From: Propionibacteriaceae bacterium UBA5174 | GTDB taxonomy: Bacteria > Actinomycetota > Actinomycetes > Propionibacteriales > Propionibacteriaceae | NCBI GenBank assembly: GCA_002413345.1 | Contig: DHWU01000008.1 | Span: 1-12,992, forward strand | Direction: 5' to 3' | Length of the DNA stretch: 12,992 nt | Made by a program: the position numbers and the translations under genes | In this document: positions 7,233 to 12,992 of the stretch, piece after piece | Position numbering within the stretch: the first letter of the stretch is position 1 | Layout: each line of letters begins with the position of its first letter | Notes under the pieces: model-generated | Database searches by the model: none | What the model saw: only the letters and a program-made list of their open reading frames with translations | What the model was told of the DNA's origin: nothing

Positions 7233-8486
7233 TTACTCCGATCGCAAAGCATTAAGTTCAGCAGCGACACTGGCCGCCCAAGAGTTCACCGGCGCTGCCG
7301 CGGCCACACTTAGATCAATCGAGTCGCCGTAACTGGTGATCGAGATGTTCAACTTTTCGGCATCGGTTAGCGAACCGACTACCGATACCTGCTGCACCAG
7401 CGCTGGCCCCAGATATCTGGGCTGGGTGGGCCCAGGCACATTGGTGACCAGCACCGAGTGCGGACGCCCCACTGCCACAGTCGTTGCAGCGACCGCCTGC
7501 AAGGTCGCGGCAGCAAAGCCAGCCAATTCGGTCAGTTCTACCACCGGCACGCTCACTCGACTGTCCCGGCGAGCGGCCGTAATGCTGGCGAGAGCTTCCA
7601 GGCGCTGAGCAGCTGAAGTGGCAGTAACCGGAAGCTCGCAAAAAGATGCAATCACCTGGCAGCCAATCGCCGATTCCAAGACTTGCGATTCGGTGACCGC
7701 CAACGGCACCAAAGCCAACTCATCGTTGAGTGGGCAACCCTGTTCGTCCAGCCAACCGCGAACCCCAGCTGTGGCCAAAGAGAGCAAAACGTCATGGACG
7801 GTGCAGTCGAAGCGAGCGCTCAGCTGCGCAACCGCAGCCAAGGACACCCTGGTCGTAGCCAGATACTGGCGCACCGGCCGAGCCGTCATCGTCCGCACCC
7901 GGTTTTCGACGGCTCCGGTCAAACTGGCTGCTAGCCCTCTGGCCGCGTTGATCGGATCGTCCAGACCGGTGAGCAGACTGCCCAAATCTGGAGCAGTGGT
8001 GTCAGCTGGGTGCCAGTCCTGGGTGACGCCGTCAAACTCTTGGGGCGCTTCATCAAGCAACTCTTGAAATAGGTGAATGTTGTCGTAGCCGTCAACTAGC
8101 ACCGGGTTGATCCGCATCACCACGACCTGTCCGCCAGCTTCCAACCCGTGCACCAAGGTGAGTTTCCAGAGCGGATGCAAGGGCGATAGCGGCTCGGCCA
8201 AACGGTCACTCAGCCACCCGAGCAGCGACTCACCCACAGCCAAAGTGACCTCATCGAGATGCCCCCCGAGGCTGAAATGTCGGTCATCAACCCAACCCGC
8301 GATCGGCCAGCCAGACACGATCTTTCGGAACCTCGGGGCATATCCGATCCGCTCGCTGACCAACCCCAGCAAACCATCACGGCTCAGGCCACCAGCAACC
8401 TGCAGCACCAGCGCCTGTTGCCAGGGGCGTTGGCTGCGATCGCGTCCTAACAGGGACGCTTCAGCTGGAGTAACCGGCGAGCTCAC
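7233..8486 (-). CDS. WS/DGAT-like acyltransferase-fold protein lacking the catalytic histidines
   Basis: The 417-residue protein has the order of motifs of bacterial wax-ester synthase/diacylglycerol acyltransferases. HPLWKLTLVHGL is at 104-115, the active-site strand at 124-133, HDVLLSL at 231-237, VTNVPGP at 347-353 and LNISITSYGDSIDLSV at 379-394. The catalytic motif, normally HHxxxDG, here reads NPVLVDG (127-133). Both histidines are gone (Asn127, Pro128), while Asp132-Gly133 remain. The bases at 8113-8118 read AAC CCG on the coding strand, so this is not a misread of the frame. Usual enzymes of this family make triacylglycerol or wax esters from acyl-CoA; this one is probably not active in that way and may be a structural or lipid-binding relative. 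The start is GTG 8486, ten bases after the upstream gene's stop, with only a weak AGG upstream. It is somewhat shorter than the usual 450-470 residues. Confidence 0.8.
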   Translation of the reverse strand: MSSPVTPAEASLLGRDRSQRPWQQALVLQVAGGLSRDGLLGLVSERIGYAPRFRKIVSGWPIAGWVDDRHFSLGGHLDEVTLAVGESLLGWLSDRLAEPLSPLHPLWKLTLVHGLEAGGQVVVMRINPVLVDGYDNIHLFQELLDEAPQEFDGVTQDWHPADTTAPDLGSLLTGLDDPINAARGLAASLTGAVENRVRTMTARPVRQYLATTRVSLAAVAQLSARFDCTVHDVLLSLATAGVRGWLDEQGCPLNDELALVPLAVTESQVLESAIGCQVIASFCELPVTATSAAQRLEALASITAARRDSRVSVPVVELTELAGFAAATLQAVAATTVAVGRPHSVLVTNVPGPTQPRYLGPALVQQVSVVGSLTDAEKLNISITSYGDSIDLSVAAAAPVNSWAASVAAELNALRSE

Positions 8487-8496
8487 GCCGATCAGC

Positions 8497-9726
8497 CTAT
8501 TCGACTAGGAATGGCGGCACCGGGATCCCGAGGTCATCCCAGACGAACCGGGGGATGCGGCCCAGAAAGCCCCGCAAGGTTTCCTCGGCCGCCGCCATGA
8601 TGAACATGTCCTGCCCGCCCACATGGAACCTCACCGTCTGGCCAAACACCGTCCATCCGGACACGGGGCGATTGGCCAACATCCACTCCATGGTTCTGGG
8701 ATGGATCACGTCCGAGGCGAATTTGAGGTTCGCCGCACGCACTTTGAAAACGTCGTTGAACGCTTCACTCTCAAACTCGGCCTTCTCCCCCAGTCGAGCC
8801 CCGTTCACCGAAATCTGCGGCAGAGCAAACGGCAGGGTGAAACCAAGGACCACTTCCTGGTGCGATGCGACATAGGTCTGGGTGGTCATCCCGCCTCGCC
8901 CGTTAGGCACCACCCGAGTCTCAGTGGTTTTCCAGTTATGCAGGAAGGAGTCCATCCTGATGCCATCTCGCTGGGCACGCACCGCCTGTTCGGTGGAATG
9001 CCCGAAACCGCCGGTAGCCACTGGATAGCGGGTCAACAAGGTTTTGTCCCGTCCGACAAGAACCCACTCGGGATGGCCGTAGAAGCTAAACCCGGCTACC
9101 GGCGGTGGCGCCGGGAACGACGCCGCCAGCCCGGCCAGGGACGCCACCAGCGGGGTCACGTGTCCGAGCAGAGCGGCCAGTTCATCGGGGTCTTTGCTCG
9201 CTGGGGTGATCACCACCCGATTACCGTCGATGCTTAGATCTAGCTGCTCCCCATCAGGAAGCTGGAGCGCGCCAGCCACCTGAGCAAGTACCGCTTGCGC
9301 TGCCTGCCGATTGGCGGCTACCGCCTGGTACCCGTTGCCTTCGACCACAGATTGCGACCGCTGCAGCCAGATCCCCCGGCGCGGTTCGGCGCCAGACACG
9401 AACACGGTCTGCATTGGCGCTGGCAATTCCACCGCCAGCGCCCGACGCCGATAAACAGGCCCAGCACCGGCGTAGCGGTATTCGAAACAATCAAAGCGGC
9501 GGCCATCCGAGGTCGCGCCACTGATCAGGTCGTCAACCTCACGCTTGAATCCGAGTCCAAAAGGCGGCGCCTGGTAGGTGAGGAAGTTGCCCAACTGCGG
9601 CGTCGAGTTGTACCTCCAACCATGCTCGGCAATCTCGCGGAGGTAAAGCCGGTATCGGATGATAAAAAACGCCGCTACTGCGACCGCTAACGCAACTACG
9701 ACCCAGAACACACTTTCAGCTGACAC
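8497..9726 (-). CDS. Membrane-anchored paralogue A of an unrecognised family (QAPPFGLGF motif)
   Basis: The 409-residue protein has one N-terminal membrane helix (about 6-23) followed by basic residues (RYRLYLR), then a long soluble part. Conserved blocks shared with the next gene are QAPPFGLGF (52-60), FYGHPEW (215-221), DGIRMDSF (254-261), LPQISVNG (302-309), FNDVFKVRAANLKFASDVIHPRTMEWML (323-350) and the tail FLGRIPRFVWDDLGIPVPP (387-405). The FxVRAxxxxxAxxxxxPRxxEWxL block vaguely recalls actinobacterial DUF3137-type proteins, but I would not assign it. There is no catalytic signature. By charge the helix should leave the soluble part in the cytoplasm. The start is GTG 9726, with AGGGGA about eight bases upstream. 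It lies 61 bases after paralogue B and 10 before the WS/DGAT-like gene, so it is probably in one operon with both. Confidence 0.75.
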   Translation of the reverse strand: MSAESVFWVVVALAVAVAAFFIIRYRLYLREIAEHGWRYNSTPQLGNFLTYQAPPFGLGFKREVDDLISGATSDGRRFDCFEYRYAGAGPVYRRRALAVELPAPMQTVFVSGAEPRRGIWLQRSQSVVEGNGYQAVAANRQAAQAVLAQVAGALQLPDGEQLDLSIDGNRVVITPASKDPDELAALLGHVTPLVASLAGLAASFPAPPPVAGFSFYGHPEWVLVGRDKTLLTRYPVATGGFGHSTEQAVRAQRDGIRMDSFLHNWKTTETRVVPNGRGGMTTQTYVASHQEVVLGFTLPFALPQISVNGARLGEKAEFESEAFNDVFKVRAANLKFASDVIHPRTMEWMLANRPVSGWTVFGQTVRFHVGGQDMFIMAAAEETLRGFLGRIPRFVWDDLGIPVPPFLVE

Positions 9727-9787
9727 CGCAGTTTCCCCTTTTCCCCCAAACCGGCTCCGGCAAAGGTTAGCCGCTTGGGCAAACGGG

Positions 9788-10948
9788 TCAGTGCGCCAAC
9801 GACGGCATATCCGGCAGCCCCATGGACTTTCGCAGGTCTCGGGGAATCCGATCCAGCCAACCGTGCAGGATCATCTCGCACTCAGCCACTACTAACGCAT
9901 CGTGAGTGGGCACATCGAATCTGATCACATTGCCCCGAACCGTCCAGCCATAAGGCCTGGTAGCCAACAGCCACTCTTGAACCCGCTCGTTGAATAGCTG
10001 ATAGGCACGCTGTGGATCGGTAGAGCGCAGGTTGAACGCTTCACCGAAAGACCGATTGCCCAGGTTGACCGGCTCTCCCAGTTCATCGCCATTGAGCGAG
10101 ATATCTGGCAGATCGGAGCCCAGAATGAAAGCACACACTGCTTCCTGCTCCCGATCGGTATCCAGCACCATGCCTCGGCTCATGGTGGAGCGCGTGGCAG
10201 CCACGCTCACCCACGTGTAGCGGAACGACACCATCCGGACGCCGTCAACATCGCAGGTAATCAGGTCTTCGACGCGTCCCTGCGGACGCACCGGAAGACC
10301 GAACTCACGCAACACGGCCCGATCACCGATAGCCTCGTAGGTCCAATCAGGGTGACCGAAGAAGGAGTATCGGGCGATCACAGTGGGCAATTCCAGGCGC
10401 CGGGGTACCGCACCAGCCAGCGCCGCAATCATCTTGTCCATGCTCGCCAAAAATTGCGGAAGCCCTTCGCTGACCGGCACGCCCACCGCAACCAGATGAT
10501 TGTGGTCCACCGAAAGGTCGACTGGTTCGTTAAGTTGCAGTGCCAGTTCTTTAGTGGGTCCGACCACCGAACTGAAGACCTGCTTGGCCACCATCTCATC
10601 GGCCGAACACACCCGCAGGCTCTCATGCTGCAAACATCCCAGCCGGCCAGCATCCTCGATACCGGCTCGAGTACGACTACCAGTGGTCCAAAACACTGCT
10701 GGCAGCGCAAATGGCAGATCGACTACCAGGACGCGCCCTTTGAATCGGTAGAGGCCACCATCGTAGGAATAGTTGAAACTGCGGTACCGATGACCTGCAG
10801 CAGTAGTGCCGGTTACCGTTTCGGTTGCCTGACGCTGAAAGCCAAGCCCGAATGGTGGCGCCTGCAAGTCGAGCAGGTCGTCCATTCCGGTTACCTGTGT
10901 GATCGCCCGCGATCCCTTGTTGTCACGCCGCTTGGAGAACAACCCCAC
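9788..10948 (-). CDS. Soluble paralogue B of the same unrecognised family
   Basis: The 386-residue protein is a diverged tandem duplicate of the neighbouring 8497-9726 product. Shared blocks include QAPPFGLGF (29-37), SFFGHPDW (195-202), DGVRMVSF (235-242), LPDISLNG (280-287), FGEAFNLR (301-308), VQEWLLATRPYGWTV (323-337) and a WLDRIPRDLRKSMGLPDMP tail (364-382). Unlike paralogue A it has no membrane helix and opens with a basic MGLFSKRRD-type N-terminus, so it should be cytosolic. I start it at GTG 10948-10946. A perfect Shine-Dalgarno, GGAGGTGG (10962-10955), sits six bases before it, whereas a TTG start six codons upstream would lie over that ribosome site. It is the first gene of the minus-strand cluster and is divergent from the Rv3235-like gene. 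I do not recognise its function. Confidence 0.75.
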   Translation of the reverse strand: MGLFSKRRDNKGSRAITQVTGMDDLLDLQAPPFGLGFQRQATETVTGTTAAGHRYRSFNYSYDGGLYRFKGRVLVVDLPFALPAVFWTTGSRTRAGIEDAGRLGCLQHESLRVCSADEMVAKQVFSSVVGPTKELALQLNEPVDLSVDHNHLVAVGVPVSEGLPQFLASMDKMIAALAGAVPRRLELPTVIARYSFFGHPDWTYEAIGDRAVLREFGLPVRPQGRVEDLITCDVDGVRMVSFRYTWVSVAATRSTMSRGMVLDTDREQEAVCAFILGSDLPDISLNGDELGEPVNLGNRSFGEAFNLRSTDPQRAYQLFNERVQEWLLATRPYGWTVRGNVIRFDVPTHDALVVAECEMILHGWLDRIPRDLRKSMGLPDMPSLAH

Positions 10949-11026
10949 GCGAACCACCTCCCCCAAGAATCCACCGCAAGACTAGAGCCCTTCTCGTCCA
11001 TTTTGGTATCGGCAGGCCGTTACCAG

Positions 11027-11644
11027 ATGCAAGCATTCCACCGATTTCGGTCTGGTTATCCACAATCAGCCACACTGCTGGCCTCGGGGCAGGCCCGAAA
11101 AGGCAGGGTATGTGCTGTGACCGGCAACCAAGCCCATTTTCCGAATCCCCAAACAGCACAGGTCTGGACGCTGCGGCGGCCTAGATCGTTGCCAATGTTG
11201 GAGCCGTCACGCACCATCGCCACCACTCAAGCAGAGCTTCCTTTGGCTTCGCTTGCTCGCCACTGTGAGCCGATTCGAAACGACGACGTTCAACTAATCG
11301 CCTACTCACTGACCGTCGCCTTGGTTGAAGTGTTAGCCGGGCGCAGAGCGCCCCAGCAACTCCAGGATTGGGCCAGCGTCGAGTTGTTCGAACTGATCAT
11401 CCGACTTTGTCGCAACCGCCGAGGCGATGGGTTGCGACTGCGCTCGCTGCGGATTCAGTCAGATCAGCGCGGAGCGATTGAAGTGGCCGCTCACCTAACT
11501 CAGGACGGGCAATCCCGCGCCGCAGCAGTACAAATCTTGCGCCGCGACCAAGGCTGGCTCATCACCGGGCTGACGATCGCGCTGCGGCCCGACGTGGTCA
11601 ACTACGCCGGGCCGTCCCACAATCCTCAGGCGTTCCGGCCGTGA
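11027..11644 (+). CDS. Rv3235-family protein (DUF6459-like), secA-linked
   Basis: The C-terminal 130 residues carry the pattern of the actinobacterial Rv3235 family: ALVEVLAGRRAPQQLQDWASVELFELI, a basic turn, then LRLRSLRIQS, IEVAAHLTQDGQSRAAAVQILRRDQGWLITGLTIAL. This is a small alpha+beta domain of unknown function, found next to secA in many actinobacteria including mycobacteria. The start is uncertain. ATG 11027 (205 residues; GGCAGG ten bases upstream) is used here, but GTG 11117 or ATG 11195 (149 residues) are possible, and the first 50 residues are Arg/Gln-rich and look poorly conserved. The open frame runs further upstream to 10352, but that part is antisense to paralogue B. Its last 19 bases overlap the end of secA on the other strand. 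Confidence 0.75.
   Translation: MQAFHRFRSGYPQSATLLASGQARKGRVCAVTGNQAHFPNPQTAQVWTLRRPRSLPMLEPSRTIATTQAELPLASLARHCEPIRNDDVQLIAYSLTVALVEVLAGRRAPQQLQDWASVELFELIIRLCRNRRGDGLRLRSLRIQSDQRGAIEVAAHLTQDGQSRAAAVQILRRDQGWLITGLTIALRPDVVNYAGPSHNPQAFRP
11585..11614 (-). terminator. Likely secA terminator hairpin inside the opposing gene
   Basis: Eleven bases past the secA stop, the minus strand reads CGGCCCG (11614-11608) and, after 16 bases, CGGGCCG (11591-11585). The inner bases extend the stem (G-U, C-G, G-C, U-A, a mismatch, G-C) around a TTGA loop. The stem is GC-rich and has no T-tract. It lies wholly inside the coding sequence of the Rv3235-like gene, so the same bases would serve as codons on one strand and terminator on the other. 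Confidence 0.45.
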
Positions 11645-12992
11645 CAGACCTTGAACTTCTTTCCCGACCCACAAGGGCAAGGTGAGTTGCGACCAACGCT
11701 GGCATACGGGTCATCGTCAGTGGTACCAGACTTGGCAACCTCGCCGGACTCGTCGGGGGCGGAGTAAGTCAGACCCTTAGCTGGTTTGCGCTTGCCTAAC
11801 CCCTTGGCCTTAAGCGCCGGACGCTTAGTCAAGCTGGGTTCAGCGATCGGCGCGATTTCGTGCGCATCGTCGCCGCCGCCGGAGTCTGGGCCAGAGGCCA
11901 ATAGCGACTCCCCGGTCACCGCAGTTCCGTCACCTTTGGTCACCACCCCCACCTGCGGGGTGGTCGGCTCTACCCGAACCTCCAAGTTGTACAGATAGCC
12001 GACGACTTCCTCGGTGAAGGAGTCCATCATGGCGTTGAACATGTCACCGCCCTCCCGCTGGTATTCAACCAACGGATCGCGCTGAGCCATCGCCCGCAGC
12101 CCGATGCCTTCTCGCAGGTAATCCATCTCATAGAGGTGTTCACGCCACTTGCGATCCAGAACGGTCAGGAGCACCTGCCGCTCGAATTCGCGCATCAGAT
12201 CCTCGCCGAGTTCCTTGGTGCGAGCGTCGTAGGCGGACTGCGCATCAGACTGGAAGTCGTCAACCAGTTCGGCAACGGTCAGGTCGTCACGCTCGTCGTA
12301 ATCCTCGATCTTCAGCGAAACTGGGTAGAGAGTATGCAACTGGGTCCAGATGCTGTCGAAATCCCAGTCCTCGACGAAGTCATCGGCGGTCAGACTCACC
12401 ACATACTGGCCCACCACTTTGTCCACGGTGTCGCGCAGCTTCTGTTCGACATCCGCGCCTTCCAACACCCGACGCCGATCGGCATAGATCGTGTGGCGCT
12501 GCCGGTTCATCACGTCGTCATACTTCAAGACGTTTTTCCGCATCTCGAAGTTCTGACTTTCCACCTGCTCCTGAGCCTGCTGCACGCTCTTAGAAACCCG
12601 GCTGTTCTCAATCGGGATATCGTCTGGAATCTTCAAAGTCTGGAGCACCCAGGCGATCAGATCGGACTTGAACAGCCGCATCAGATCATCTTCCAGCGAC
12701 AGGTAGAACCGGCTTTCGCCCGGATCACCTTGACGTCCAGAACGGCCGCGCAGCTGATTGTCGATCCGTCGAGATTCGTGGCGCTCCGACCCGATCACAT
12801 ACAAACCACCAAGCTCAACCATCTCGTCGTGCTCGTCAGAGACCTGCTTTTCGATGTCGACTAGGGCTTCTGGCCAAGCGGCCTCATACTCGTCGGCGTT
12901 CTCCAGCGGATCCAGACCCTTGCCGGACAACACTTCGGCAGCCAAGAATTCGGCGTTGCCACCCAAAATGATGTCGGTACCGCGACCGGCCA
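11626..12992 (-). CDS. secA: SecA preprotein translocase ATPase, C-terminal half (5' end missing)
   Basis: The open frame enters from the right edge and gives 454 residues down to the TGA at 11628-11626. It begins at the conserved AGRGTDI motif of the second helicase domain. It continues with IGSERHESRRIDNQLRGRSGRQGDPG (helicase motif VI with its arginine fingers), SRFYLSLEDDLMRLF, the helical scaffold and wing (NVLKYDDVMNRQR, RKWREHLYEMDYLREGIGLRAMAQRDPLVEYQREG), and a long polar linker. The C-terminal zinc site is CPCGSGKKFKVCH (CxC-x8-CH), which in other bacteria helps bind SecB, lipids or ribosomes. SecA drives export through SecYEG at the inner face of the membrane. The presence of the full linker and zinc site suggests this is the housekeeping SecA1. 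It converges on, and overlaps by 19 bases, the Rv3235-like gene. Confidence 0.97.
   Translation of the reverse strand, partial: AGRGTDIILGGNAEFLAAEVLSGKGLDPLENADEYEAAWPEALVDIEKQVSDEHDEMVELGGLYVIGSERHESRRIDNQLRGRSGRQGDPGESRFYLSLEDDLMRLFKSDLIAWVLQTLKIPDDIPIENSRVSKSVQQAQEQVESQNFEMRKNVLKYDDVMNRQRHTIYADRRRVLEGADVEQKLRDTVDKVVGQYVVSLTADDFVEDWDFDSIWTQLHTLYPVSLKIEDYDERDDLTVAELVDDFQSDAQSAYDARTKELGEDLMREFERQVLLTVLDRKWREHLYEMDYLREGIGLRAMAQRDPLVEYQREGGDMFNAMMDSFTEEVVGYLYNLEVRVEPTTPQVGVVTKGDGTAVTGESLLASGPDSGGGDDAHEIAPIAEPSLTKRPALKAKGLGKRKPAKGLTYSAPDESGEVAKSGTTDDDPYASVGRNSPCPCGSGKKFKVCHGRNA

Noticed and set aside
10352..11026. Long plus-strand open frame running upstream of the Rv3235-like gene
   Set aside because: It is antisense to paralogue B, whose own frame, ribosome site and similarity to paralogue A are clear. 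The translated stretch has no recognisable pattern.
12136..12864. Plus-strand open frame of 242 codons
   Set aside because: It is wholly antisense to the strongly conserved SecA C-terminal half; a by-product of codon bias.

Overview
The window looks like chromosomal DNA of an actinobacterium (Actinomycetota). The GC content is fairly high, many genes start with GTG, and there is a mycobacterial-type imuA'-imuB mutasome pair behind a perfect actinobacterial LexA box. The secA end carries an Rv3235-family gene and a DUF6912-type gene, a neighbourhood I know only from actinobacteria. I cannot place it to genus. There is no sign of a prophage, transposon, CRISPR array, tRNA or rRNA.

Layout from left to right. 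(1) 1-1261, minus: the 5' two thirds or more of a secreted GH71-type alpha-1,3-glucanase, cut by the window edge. (2) 1456-3694, minus: imuB and imuA', one base apart, the translesion-synthesis accessory genes. Their promoter has a perfect LexA box and appears to give a leaderless mRNA. (3) 3747-4088, minus: a small four-helix membrane protein of unknown role. (4) 4170-6696, plus: a TPP riboswitch followed by a three-gene ABC importer (lipoprotein, permease, ATPase) of the thiamine-precursor type. The Shine-Dalgarno sequence lies inside the aptamer, so control is probably translational. (5) 6757-6787: a 14-bp perfect hairpin serving both converging transcription units. (6) 6769-10948, minus: a compact four-gene cluster. 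It holds two tandem paralogues of an unrecognised family (QAPPFGLGF motif), a wax-ester-synthase/DGAT-like protein whose catalytic HHxxxDG motif has become NPxxxDG, and a DUF6912-type protein. (7) 11027-11644, plus: an Rv3235-family gene, probably a small accessory protein. (8) 11626-12992, minus: the C-terminal half of SecA, overlapping the Rv3235-like gene tail to tail by 19 bp.

Together the window joins housekeeping functions (protein export, DNA-damage tolerance, thiamine-precursor salvage) with one poorly described unit. That unit, the four-gene cluster at 6769-10948, is the best candidate here for an undescribed system: two related proteins, one membrane-anchored and one not, sit with an acyltransferase-fold protein that has lost its catalytic histidines. 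What the cluster does cannot be read from the sequence.
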